The translations under genes and the position numbers were made by a program. Below are positions 9,668 through 17,625 of a stretch of DNA of 25,760 bases, in pieces. The stretch spans positions 1,624,724-1,650,483 of the forward strand of contig CP070776.1 of assembly GCA_020346205.1 (NCBI GenBank), in the 5' to 3' direction. The notes below the pieces were generated by a model. The model was not told where the DNA came from. It did no database searches and saw only the letters and a list, made by a program, of their open reading frames with translations. Source of the stretch: Deltaproteobacteria bacterium (GTDB lineage Bacteria > Desulfobacterota > Desulfobulbia > Desulfobulbales > BM004). Within the stretch, counting starts at the first letter, position 1. Each line of letters starts with the position of its first letter.

Positions 9668-10384
9668 TTATTCTTTGCTGTTCCATAATTCAAGGAGCTG
9701 GGTGATGCCGTGGAAAGCCAGATCGGAGAGCTGGTCAAGATTGGCCCGGCTGAAAGGTTCACCTTCGGCAGTGCATTGCACTTCCACCATTCTGCCGTCT
9801 TTACACGTGACAAAGTTGGCATCAACCTCTGCCGAGGAATCCTCTTCATAGTCAAGGTCAAGCAGGGGGCGACCGTCTACAATACCGACGCTTATGGCTG
9901 CCACAGGGTTAATTGCAGGCATGGCGATCAGCTTGCCTTCACTGTATAGGCCTTTAATTATGTCATTGATAACTAGGGCAGCACCGGTTATAGCTGCGGT
10001 CCGGGTGCCGCCGTCAGCCCGTATTACATCACAGTCAACCCTTATGGTGCGGGGGCCCAGTGCACTGAGATCAACCATCATGCGTAGAGAACGGCCAATG
10101 AGACGCTGTACTTCATAGGTCCTGCCAGAGCGCCCGCGGGCAGCCTCCCTTTTGCTCCGTGAATGAGTTGACCAGGGCAGCATCCCGTATTCTGCGGTTA
10201 TCCAGCCTTGCTCGGAATCTTCCAGAAAACGAGGTACGGATTCCTCTACCGAGGCGGCACATATTACGTGGGTGTCTCCCATTTTGATGAGAAGAGAGCC
10301 ATCGGCATGGGGCAGGTAGCCCTTTTCTATGGAGACCGGGCGCAGTTCATTGTCCTGGCGGTTGTTTTTTCTCATGGTTGTCAC
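9668..10384 (-). CDS. rph: Ribonuclease PH
   Basis: Phosphate-dependent 3'-to-5' exoribonuclease that trims the 3' ends of tRNA precursors; forms a hexameric ring. The 238 residues match the family length. Typical stretches are the N-terminal [25 protein letters not shown], the substrate-binding [18 protein letters not shown], the [21 protein letters not shown] core and the [17 protein letters not shown] segment. First gene of rph-tgt-yajC, divergent from the fmdE-like gene (145 bases between starts). Confidence 0.97.
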   Translation of the reverse strand: MTTMRKNNRQDNELRPVSIEKGYLPHADGSLLIKMGDTHVICAASVEESVPRFLEDSEQGWITAEYGMLPWSTHSRSKREAARGRSGRTYEVQRLIGRSLRMMVDLSALGPRTIRVDCDVIRADGGTRTAAITGAALVINDIIKGLYSEGKLIAMPAINPVAAISVGIVDGRPLLDLDYEEDSSAEVDANFVTCKDGRMVEVQCTAEGEPFSRANLDQLSDLAFHGITQLLELWNSKE

Positions 10385-10429
10385 CGTTTTGTTGTATATA
10401 GTTTAAATCAGGTCATATTCCAGTTGTTA

Positions 10430-10474
10430 TTTCTGCGCAACCAATATAGTTGGTACAGAAAATATTGCTATAAA
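10430..10474 (+). promoter_or_regulatory. Extended -10 promoter with adjacent compound dyad, upstream of fmdE-like gene
   Basis: TGCTATAAA (10466-10474) is an extended -10 (TGn followed by a TATAAT-like hexamer). Directly upstream is a two-part dyad centred near 10446: outer arms TTTCTG (10430-10435) and CAGAAA (10456-10461), inner arms ACCAA (10440-10444) and TTGGT (10450-10454). The dyad covers the -35 region, where no good -35 hexamer is visible, as expected for an activator-dependent or repressed promoter. It lies between the divergent rph and fmdE-like genes and could affect either. Confidence 0.45.
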
Positions 10475-10529
10475 GAACAAGTTATTTTGTAAATAATGGC
10501 TTTATTATTGAATGAACAGGAGAACAAAT

Positions 10530-11111
10530 ATGAACTTTGATGATGCAGTTAAATTTCATGGTCATGCATGTCCAGGCTTAGCCATTGGCTACAGGGTTGC
10601 CAACCTTGCGTTAAAGGAATTGGGCTTGCGCGCCAGGGATGAGGAGCTTGTGGCAATCGTGGAAAACAATTCCTGCGCTGTTGATGCAATCCAGCTGATC
10701 TGTGGCTGCACATTTGGCAAGGGAAACCTTATCTTTAAGGACTATGGCAAGCAGGCCTATACCTTTATAAGGAGACCGCATCCTGAGGCCATACGAATAG
10801 CAGTCAAGTGGACACCACCACCTGAGGATGCTGAGACTGAAGCAATGTGGAAGAGATACTCTGAAGGAGATAGGTCTCCGGAAGTTACGGCCGCAGTACA
10901 GGACAGGAAAGCACGGAAAATGAAAGCTGTACTGGAGACAGATGATGTTGAGTTGTTTGAGATCAAAAGGTTAACTGTGGAAATGCCTGAACCGGCCAGA
11001 ATCTATCAAAGCCTCACCTGTGCTTCATGCGGTGAAAAGGTCATGGAACCCAGGACAAGGGATGTTGCAGGTAAGTTATTGTGTATACCTTGCAGTGACA
11101 AGATTGAATAA
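10530..11111 (+). CDS. FmdE family protein with C-terminal zinc ribbon
   Basis: Resembles the FmdE family, named after a protein copurifying with molybdenum formylmethanofuran dehydrogenase and common as a stand-alone gene in sulfate reducers and other anaerobes. From the ATG at 10530 (AGGAG Shine-Dalgarno nine bases upstream; the ATG at 10512 is less likely) it has 193 residues. The N-terminal domain has FHGHACPGLAIGYR with Cys14, then ENNSCAVDAIQLICGC and FGKGNLIFKDYGK. The C-terminus has a CxxC...CxxC zinc ribbon (LTCASCGEKV...LLCIPC). The precise role is unknown; metal binding or a link to molybdopterin enzymes is inferred from the family. It is a single-gene unit converging on guaA. Confidence 0.85.
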   Translation: MNFDDAVKFHGHACPGLAIGYRVANLALKELGLRARDEELVAIVENNSCAVDAIQLICGCTFGKGNLIFKDYGKQAYTFIRRPHPEAIRIAVKWTPPPEDAETEAMWKRYSEGDRSPEVTAAVQDRKARKMKAVLETDDVELFEIKRLTVEMPEPARIYQSLTCASCGEKVMEPRTRDVAGKLLCIPCSDKIE

Positions 11112-11162
11112 ATTTTGAATTAACTCAAAACTCAAAACTTAATATTTATAATTGTTTATATG

Positions 11163-12719
11163 TTATTCCCACTCGATAGTGCTGGGAGGCTTGGAGGAAA
11201 TATCGTATACAACACGGTTTACCCCTCTGACCTCATTGATAATGCGGTTGGCAATTTTGCTGAGTAAGGCATAGGGGAGCTTGGTCCAGTCTGCGGTCAT
11301 GAAATCCTTGGTTTCCACGGCCCGCAGAGCAACGACATGCTCGTAAGTACGACCGTCGCCCATAACGCCTACACTTTTAACAGGCAGAAAAACTGCAAAC
11401 GCCTGGCTGATCTTATCGTAGTAACCGCTGGAATATAATTCATCAATGTAAATGGCATCAGCCTGTCTTAGGATGTCAGCGTATTCTTTATTTACCTCTC
11501 CAAGGATACGAACACCAAGGCCAGGTCCAGGGAATGGGTGCCGCCAGACCATCTGGTGCGGCAGACCAAGTTCTTCACCAATGGCCCGTACTTCGTCCTT
11601 GAATAATTCTTTTAATGGTTCCAGGAGCTTAAGTTTCATGTAATCGGGAAGGCCGCCTACGTTATGATGACTCTTTATGCTGTGAGCCTTGCCGGTCTTG
11701 CCTCCTGCAGACTCAATGACGTCGGGATAAATGGTTCCCTGGGCAAGCCAGATGGCATCGGTTATACGGGCTGCCTCTTCCTCAAAAATATCAATAAAGA
11801 GATTGCCAATGATCCTGCGCTTCTGTTCCGGGTCAGCCACGCCCGTCAGAGCCTGGAGAAAGCGCTCCTCAGCATTTACCCTGATTACTTTTACCCCCAT
11901 GTTCTCTGCAAAAGTCGCCATTACCTGGTCGCCCTCAGCCAGACGTAACAGGCCATTATCAACAAAGACACATGTAAGCTGGGCACCAATGGCCCTGTTG
12001 ATCAGGGCTGCAGCAACTGAAGAATCGACGCCTCCGGAAAGACCGAGAATAACCTTGTCCGTGCCTACCTGTTCACGGATACGGGCTATCGCATCGTTAA
12101 TAATGTGGCCAGGCGTCCATTGCCCTTTGCATTGGCATATCTTGCGGACAAAGGTGTTAACAAGGGTTTCTCCTCGCGGCGTATGGTTCACCTCGGGATG
12201 GAACTGGACTCCATAAAGGTTGTGGTCCACGTTCTGGATGGCGGCAACCGGGGCATTATCAGTTTGGGCAATAACTTCAAATCCTGCCGGTATTATTTCA
12301 ACATGATCGCCGTGGCTCATCCATACAGGGCTTTTTCCCTCAATAAAAAAACCGTCAAAAAGAGGCCCTGGTGTGTTCATGCTTACCAGGTCAGCATGAC
12401 CGTATTCCCGCTTGCCAGCCGGCACAACTTCACCACCGAAGTGTCGGGCCAGTAGTTGCATACCGTAGCAGATACCGAGTACCGGAATGCCAAGTTCAAA
12501 GAGGGCTTCTTCAATGGCAGGAGCACCGTCATCATATACGGATTTAGGTCCGCCTGAGAGAATAATGCCTTTGGGGCCATAGCGCCTGATGGCTTCTAAG
12601 TCCATGTCAAAAGGATGCAGTTCACAATATACATGCGCTTCACGGACACGCCGTGCAATCAATTGGGTATACTGGGAGCCGAAGTCCAGGATCAGAATTT
12701 TTTCACTGTGGATATCCAT
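11163..12719 (-). CDS. guaA: GMP synthase (glutamine-hydrolysing)
   Basis: Converts XMP to GMP using ATP and ammonia from glutamine. The 518-residue protein has the full domain set: an N-terminal class I glutamine amidotransferase with nucleophile Cys84 (GICYGMQLL) and the His174/Glu176 pair ([10 protein letters not shown]), the ATP pyrophosphatase domain with SGGVDSS at 228-234, and the C-terminal dimerisation domain ending [12 protein letters not shown]. It follows guaB by 96 bases on the same strand, the classical guaBA arrangement. Confidence 0.98.
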   Translation of the reverse strand: MDIHSEKILILDFGSQYTQLIARRVREAHVYCELHPFDMDLEAIRRYGPKGIILSGGPKSVYDDGAPAIEEALFELGIPVLGICYGMQLLARHFGGEVVPAGKREYGHADLVSMNTPGPLFDGFFIEGKSPVWMSHGDHVEIIPAGFEVIAQTDNAPVAAIQNVDHNLYGVQFHPEVNHTPRGETLVNTFVRKICQCKGQWTPGHIINDAIARIREQVGTDKVILGLSGGVDSSVAAALINRAIGAQLTCVFVDNGLLRLAEGDQVMATFAENMGVKVIRVNAEERFLQALTGVADPEQKRRIIGNLFIDIFEEEAARITDAIWLAQGTIYPDVIESAGGKTGKAHSIKSHHNVGGLPDYMKLKLLEPLKELFKDEVRAIGEELGLPHQMVWRHPFPGPGLGVRILGEVNKEYADILRQADAIYIDELYSSGYYDKISQAFAVFLPVKSVGVMGDGRTYEHVVALRAVETKDFMTADWTKLPYALLSKIANRIINEVRGVNRVVYDISSKPPSTIEWE

Positions 12720-12756
12720 GGGAATAAAATTTTAAATGTAGAATTATGTGTCAATC

Positions 12757-12778
12757 GTCAGCAGTTTCGTGTGCTGAC
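12757..12778 (-). other. Hairpin in the guaB-guaA intergenic gap
   Basis: Perfect 7-bp inverted repeat GTCAGCA (12757-12763) / TGCTGAC (12772-12778) with an 8-base loop, between the guaB stop and the guaA start. No T-run follows on the minus strand, so it is not a normal terminator; it may serve RNA processing or stability, or be chance. Confidence 0.4.
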
Positions 12779-12815
12779 AATTATGAATGAAGGAAGAAAA
12801 TCTAAAAATGTTCAA

Positions 12816-14288
12816 CTAGCCTTCCAGCCTGTAGTTCGGTGCTTCCTTGGTTATGATTACGTCATGCACATGGCTTTCCTTGAGGCCTGCCGCTGTAATT
12901 CTCACGAATTTTGCCTTTTGCCTTAATTCCTCAATATTTTCGGCACCTACATATCCCATGCCGGAACGGAGACCGCCGACAAGCTGATATATCATGTCGG
13001 ATAGCGGACCCCTGAAGGGAACCTTGCCTTCAATGCCCTCTGGTACCATTTTTGATTGGCTTTCGACATCCTCCTGGAAATAACGGTCGCCGCTACCCTG
13101 TTTCATTGCACCCAGGGAGCCCATACCGCGATAGCCCTTGTAGGCCCTGCCTTGATAAAGAAACGTTTCACCAGGGGTTTCGGCAGCACCTGCAAAAAGA
13201 GAACCGATCATGATGGAATGGGCGCCGATGCCGATAGCTTTGGTTATATCACCTGAGTACTTGATGCCGCCGTCAGCAATCAAAGGGATGTTATGTTTTT
13301 GGGCCGCCTTGCTGCAGTTCCTGATTGCTGTCAGCTGCGGGACTCCGACTCCGGCCACAATACGCGTGGTGCAAATAGAGCCCGGTCCGACCCCTATCTT
13401 CACAGCACTGGCACCCGCTTTGATGAGAGCTTCAGTGCCTTCTGCTGTGGCAACGTTTCCGGCAATTATCTCAAGATCTGGATATGTATTTCTCAAGGCC
13501 TCAACAGCTTTGACAACATTTTGAGAATGTCCATGGGCAGAATCAAGCACAACGACATCCACCCCTGTTTTAATAAGTTTTTCTGCACATCCCAGGTAAT
13601 CAGAAGCAACACCCAGGGCAGCACCAACAAGGAGCCTGCCCTTATCATCCTTGGCAGAATTGGGGTATTTTTTTATCTTTTCAATATCTTTGATGGTGAT
13701 CAGGCCTTTCAGATTTCCTTCATTGTCAACAACGAGAAGTTTTTCAATTCGGTGCTCATGCAAAAGGGTTTTTGATTCTTCCAGGGTGATGCCAACCTGG
13801 GCTGTCACCAGATTCTCGCTCGTCATAACATCTTTGACTTTCAGGGTTGGATCAGTCACGAACCGGAGGTCACGATTGGTGACGATCCCGGCAAGTTTCT
13901 CACCCCGCAGGACAGGGACACCGGATATTTTGTAGTTGGCCATCATGGCTTGGACATCAGATACTCTCTGCTCTTCAGTCACGGTAACCGGGTCAATTAT
14001 CATACCGGATTCAGATTTTTTAACCTTTTCAACCTGCCTGGCCTGCTCATCAATTGACATGTTCTTGTGGATGATACCGATTCCCCCTTCCCGGGCCATG
14101 ATAATAGCGGTGCGGTATTCGGTTACCGTATCCATTGCAGCACTGACCAGGGGAATATTGAGCTTGATATTTTTTGTAACCAGGGTGGAAACATCAACCT
14201 CTGATGGAATAACGGTAGAGTTGGCCGGAACCAGGAGAAGGTCATCAAAGGTATATGCTGGTTCAATGACATCGGATAGCATGTTCAA
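12816..14288 (-). CDS. guaB: IMP dehydrogenase
   Basis: NAD-dependent oxidation of IMP to XMP, the first step toward guanine nucleotides. The 490-residue protein has the (beta/alpha)8 barrel split by a tandem CBS (Bateman) module at about residues 95-205, which normally gives nucleotide control. The catalytic loop [13 protein letters not shown] carries Cys306; the [10 protein letters not shown] and [13 protein letters not shown] phosphate-binding motifs and the MGSLGAM flap follow. It is the first gene of guaB-guaA. The 251 bases upstream of its start hold no promoter or switch that I can identify with confidence. Confidence 0.98.
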   Translation of the reverse strand: MNMLSDVIEPAYTFDDLLLVPANSTVIPSEVDVSTLVTKNIKLNIPLVSAAMDTVTEYRTAIIMAREGGIGIIHKNMSIDEQARQVEKVKKSESGMIIDPVTVTEEQRVSDVQAMMANYKISGVPVLRGEKLAGIVTNRDLRFVTDPTLKVKDVMTSENLVTAQVGITLEESKTLLHEHRIEKLLVVDNEGNLKGLITIKDIEKIKKYPNSAKDDKGRLLVGAALGVASDYLGCAEKLIKTGVDVVVLDSAHGHSQNVVKAVEALRNTYPDLEIIAGNVATAEGTEALIKAGASAVKIGVGPGSICTTRIVAGVGVPQLTAIRNCSKAAQKHNIPLIADGGIKYSGDITKAIGIGAHSIMIGSLFAGAAETPGETFLYQGRAYKGYRGMGSLGAMKQGSGDRYFQEDVESQSKMVPEGIEGKVPFRGPLSDMIYQLVGGLRSGMGYVGAENIEELRQKAKFVRITAAGLKESHVHDVIITKEAPNYRLEG

Positions 14289-14539
14289 TCTCCTTGAAAA
14301 ATATTAAAAGTGTTTCAGTGGTACTGGCTGCACCCTGAAAAATAATAATCATTTACTGCCGCTATGTTACTTGGCAGGATTCTTCTGGACTTGAAGTAAA
14401 ATCAGTTAAGTACTCGGAAGAAGCAAGTTTTCCATATGGTGAACCACTTATACAAAAATACCATAGTAATTGCAAAGTCCTTTTCCTGCTGAGCAGCCAG
14501 AAGTAGTGGAAAATCATTAAATTCAGGTAAAGGTCTCAT

Positions 14540-15478
14540 TCATCTGTCATTAGACAGACTGCTGAGCAGTATGCCTTCCAGAAGGCCGGTGTCGCTGACC
14601 ATCATCCTATCTTGCTGCAGAAGTTTTAAAAGCACATGGTATATACGTATGCCGGCAGGCAATATTTCCCCCCTTCCTTCACCCAGGCAGGGGAGCGCAT
14701 TACGTTCATCAGCAGGTAGAGCAACCAGCCTCTGCCAAAGATTCCCTATGGAGGTACTTTGCAGCATATGTCCATGCACCAAGGATTCGTTATAGGAAGT
14801 CAGGTTGTGGTCAAGGGCCGCCATACTTGTTGCAGTGCCACCGCAGCCGATGATAAGTACCGATTGTTTTTTTACGAGTTTCATTTTATCAAGTGCGGAA
14901 CTCAGGGTTTCTGCAAGCAGACGATCCAAGCTTTCCATATGGGGCTGTGAAGAGGCAAGGAATCTTTCAGTCAGCGAAACAACTCCGAGAGGTACACTAA
15001 TTGTGTGTATTTCTTCTGCAGGAGATCGAGCAAAAAGAAACTCGGTGGAACCGCCGCCCACATCTACCAGAAGCAGAGGTGATGATGGTTCCCTGTAGCC
15101 TGATAAAGCGCCTGCAAAGCTTAAATGAGCTTCTTCTTCCCCTTTGATGATTTCAATTGCATGCTGCAGGATTTCTTCTGCCCTGTACAGAAAGAGCTTA
15201 CTATTCTCGGCTTGGCGCAGGGCTTCAGTGCCGCATATCCGAATAGTTTGCGGCTTATAATGATCTAAAGTCTCCCGGAAGTCATGCAATACGGCCAACC
15301 CTTTTTGCATGGAGCCTTCATGCAGCAGGCCATTATCTTTCAGGTTTTGGCCCAAGCGGACAGTTGCCATTCTCTTTGCCAGTACTTTCATGCTTCCTGC
15401 AGTGCAGTCTGCCACCAGTAGTCTGAAGGTGTTTGATCCAAGGTCAATACCGGCAGCAATATGTTGATGAATAGTCAT
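14540..15478 (-). CDS. Ppx/GppA family phosphatase
   Basis: Exopolyphosphatase / guanosine pentaphosphate phosphohydrolase family, 312 residues, the short form without the C-terminal HD-like domain found in longer (about 500-residue) E. coli Ppx and GppA. ASKHA-fold motifs are clear: GIDLGSNTFRLLVAD at 10-24, acidic EEEAHLSFAGAL at about 114, phosphate-binding DVGGGSTEF at 139-147 and GCGGTATSMAALDH at about 210. Whether polyphosphate or pppGpp is the substrate cannot be told from sequence. It is divergent from the YciO/TsaC-like gene. Confidence 0.9.
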   Translation of the reverse strand: MTIHQHIAAGIDLGSNTFRLLVADCTAGSMKVLAKRMATVRLGQNLKDNGLLHEGSMQKGLAVLHDFRETLDHYKPQTIRICGTEALRQAENSKLFLYRAEEILQHAIEIIKGEEEAHLSFAGALSGYREPSSPLLLVDVGGGSTEFLFARSPAEEIHTISVPLGVVSLTERFLASSQPHMESLDRLLAETLSSALDKMKLVKKQSVLIIGCGGTATSMAALDHNLTSYNESLVHGHMLQSTSIGNLWQRLVALPADERNALPCLGEGRGEILPAGIRIYHVLLKLLQQDRMMVSDTGLLEGILLSSLSNDR

Positions 15479-15627
15479 TGATTCAGAACAGTGAATAGTT
15501 TAAGTTTGTCGGCATCGTAAAAAATCTGATGCGGCAAGGTATTGCGCCTCTAACATGCTGATATTATTAATTTCTGTTTATGGCCGCAAGATTTTTTAAA
15601 CAAATGTATAACCATTAGAAAAAAGCA

Positions 15628-16242
15628 ATGTTGATTTTTATTAATCCAGATAACCCGCAACAGCGCAGCATTAAGCAAATTGCAGACAAACTTCGCAGTG
15701 GTGCTGTTATCTGTTACCCCACAGACACAGTGTACGGGATAGGTTGTGATATCTTCAACCAGAAAGCCATCAAGAAGATATTTCAGATCAAGAAGCGACC
15801 CACTAACAAACCGTTCAGCTTTATGTGTTCAAGTCTGAAAAATGTCAGTGATTACGGACATGTATCCAATATGGCTTACAGGATAATGCGAAAAGCTCTG
15901 CCCGGGCCGTTTACCTTTGTTCTTCCTGCTGCGAAGATTGTGCCTAAAATAATGATCACAAAACAAAAAACGGTCGGCATTCGGGTACCCCAGAATAATA
16001 TATGCCTGGAACTTATTGAGGCCCTGGGAAATCCTATTCTCACTACCAGTGCAATACTTGATAAAGATAGCCCCCCGCTTTCAGAAGCATATGAATTTGA
16101 GGAGCTTTTGGGGAATATGGTTGATCTGGTAATCGATGGGGGTATGGTATACCCTGACCCCTCAACAATAGTAGATTTTTCTGGTGATGAACCTGAAATT
16201 CTCAGGCAGGGCAAGGGTGATATAAGCCAGTTCTATGCCTGA
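15628..16242 (+). CDS. YrdC-domain protein (YciO / TsaC family)
   Basis: Single YrdC-fold domain of 204 residues. The family includes TsaC/Sua5, which makes threonylcarbamoyl-AMP for the t6A37 modification of ANN-decoding tRNAs, and YciO, whose role is less certain. Visible: SGAVICYPTDTVYGIGCD at 29-46, IKKRPTNKPFSFMC at about 54-67, ALPGPFTFVLP, and KTVGIRVPQNN. At the position of the TsaC SxN nucleotide motif this protein reads TTSAILD, which together with the YciO-like KRPTNKPF spacing favours the YciO branch. It could still be the only t6A enzyme of the cell. No clear Shine-Dalgarno. It converges on the ihfB-like gene with a shared terminator. Confidence 0.85.
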   Translation: MLIFINPDNPQQRSIKQIADKLRSGAVICYPTDTVYGIGCDIFNQKAIKKIFQIKKRPTNKPFSFMCSSLKNVSDYGHVSNMAYRIMRKALPGPFTFVLPAAKIVPKIMITKQKTVGIRVPQNNICLELIEALGNPILTTSAILDKDSPPLSEAYEFEELLGNMVDLVIDGGMVYPDPSTIVDFSGDEPEILRQGKGDISQFYA

Positions 16243-16251
16243 TTTTACCAG

Positions 16252-16288
16252 CCGGTATCAAGTTTTATGATCCCGGTTACTTTTTTTT
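16252..16288 (+). terminator. Intrinsic terminator after the YrdC-domain gene
   Basis: CCGGTATCA (16252-16260) pairs with TGATCCCGG (16268-16276) with one T-C mismatch around a 7-base loop, followed by TTAC and eight T (16281-16288). It begins 10 bases after the stop codon, and its T-run lies inside the 3' end of the convergent ihfB-like gene. Confidence 0.7.
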
Positions 16289-16561
16289 AATCAGTGCCTC
16301 TTTGAGTGATTTACTCATGGCAAAGTGCAGAGTCTTGCGGGGCGGGATATCCATAACTTTGCCAGTCTTGGGATTTTTTGTCAGGCGTGCTTTTCTTGTA
16401 CGCACAGAAAAACTGCCAAATCCACGAATTTCGACCCTGTTACCCTGATCAAGTGATTCTGACATTGTCTCAATTATAATATCTACAGCCTTGCTGATAT
16501 CCTTTTTCAAATAACCGTCAAGGCTATCAGCGGTTTTTTCAACCAGATCTCGTTTCAACAT
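16277..16561 (-). CDS. ihfB: Integration host factor beta-like / HU-family DNA-bending protein
   Basis: HU/IHF family nucleoid protein of 94 residues that bends DNA as a dimer. It starts MLKRDLVEKTADSLDGY and contains the signature IRGFGSFSVRTRKARLTKNPKTGK and the DNA-arm proline in MDIPPRKTLHF. The start is placed at 16561; the longer open reading to 16678 adds 39 residues that do not belong to the family and overlaps sppA. Closest to IHF beta by position (downstream of rpsA, as in E. coli) and by the IRGFGSF arm; the exact subunit type cannot be proven by eye. Confidence 0.85.
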   Translation of the reverse strand: MLKRDLVEKTADSLDGYLKKDISKAVDIIIETMSESLDQGNRVEIRGFGSFSVRTRKARLTKNPKTGKVMDIPPRKTLHFAMSKSLKEALIKKK

Positions 16562-16616
16562 TGTATGCCTCAATAAAAGAATATAATTGAACTGTAAAGT
16601 GTAAATGCGCCTGATA

Positions 16617-17531
16617 CTATTGCACACCCGTCCATTCAAAGGAGAGGATCGGATATAAAGGCACGAAATTGTCAACAAGTGACTGCTCGGCGTTCGTTAA
16701 CAGGTTGAGAATGGAAAATTTTCTATCAACCTTCGGGTAGATGAGCTGGGGATCTTCAGTGTCAAGACCTCCCATGTCTGCTGCAAGGGTAATAGCATCG
16801 ATAAAGTTTCCCAGGCTGTCGATGAGACCCGCTTCAAGGGCCTGCTCTCCAGTATAAATCCTGCCGTCTGCCAACTCGAAGATGGTTTCCTCGGGCATGG
16901 ACCTGGCCTCAGCAATATCCCTGACAAACTGGTTGTATACATTATCGATCAGATTCTGCATAAGGCTCCGTTCTTCTTCGCTTAACGGCCTATTACTGGC
17001 ACCAACATCTTTGAGGGGACCGCTTTTTATCACTTCACTCTTGTAGCCGATCTTTTCAAATAAACCCTCAAGATTGGGGAACTTTACAATTACCCCTATA
17101 CTACCTGTCATTGTACCGGGATTAGCGATAATATTATCCGCTCCCAGGGCTGCATAGTAACCTCCGGACGCACCCATGGAACCCATGGATGCCACCACAG
17201 GTTTTACCTCGTTGGTACGCTTTACTTCCTGATAGATTTCCTGTGCCGCACCTACTGCTCCACCTGGACTTTCAATGCGCAGGACGATAGACTTGACATT
17301 GGGGTTATTTCTGAATTCCGTAAGATGTTTCAGGATTTGTTCAGAGGAGACGATCAAGCCCTTGAGCTCAATGATGCCTACACCATCTTTTTTGGTGAAA
17401 ATATCTGTCTTGGAGCTATTAGAAATGATTGAAGAAATGAGCAGGGATATTCCTCCCAGAAAAAGAAAGAATATCCCTGTCAGTATAAAAAAACCTAAAA
17501 GAATAGGGTGTTTTTGACGAAATGAGCTCAT
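16617..17531 (-). CDS. sppA: Signal peptide peptidase SppA, short form (S49 family)
   Basis: Membrane-bound serine/lysine peptidase that degrades signal peptides left after export. The 304-residue protein has one N-terminal membrane helix at about residues 9-36, then the S49 domain. Catalytic Ser122 lies in MGASGGYYAALGAD and Lys174 in GPLKDVGASNRPLSEEE; the 52-residue spacing matches short-form SppA of Gram-positive type. It is shorter than the duplicated 67-kDa E. coli SppA. Lies between rpsA (94-base gap) and ihfB (55-base gap) on the same strand, apparently as one operon. Confidence 0.93.
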   Translation of the reverse strand: MSSFRQKHPILLGFFILTGIFFLFLGGISLLISSIISNSSKTDIFTKKDGVGIIELKGLIVSSEQILKHLTEFRNNPNVKSIVLRIESPGGAVGAAQEIYQEVKRTNEVKPVVASMGSMGASGGYYAALGADNIIANPGTMTGSIGVIVKFPNLEGLFEKIGYKSEVIKSGPLKDVGASNRPLSEEERSLMQNLIDNVYNQFVRDIAEARSMPEETIFELADGRIYTGEQALEAGLIDSLGNFIDAITLAADMGGLDTEDPQLIYPKVDRKFSILNLLTNAEQSLVDNFVPLYPILSFEWTGVQ

Positions 17532-17625
17532 GATGTTTGATCAGCAGCCGGCAGGTTCATGCAATGCAGCAGCTGTTAATTGGTTAACATCAGGAGCGCA
17601 TTCAGGACCTGCAGAATGTTTTTAA

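Noticed and set aside
14362..14517. A 51-codon minus-strand frame between ppx/gppA and guaB
   Set aside because: No Shine-Dalgarno, no coherent hydrophobic or structural pattern, and it occupies the likely promoter region of guaB; not distinguishable from chance.
14486..14569. The palindrome CTGCTGAGCAG occurring twice (14486-14496 and 14559-14569)
   Set aside because: Only two 11-bp copies, one of them inside ppx/gppA coding sequence, too little to call a repeat family or binding site.
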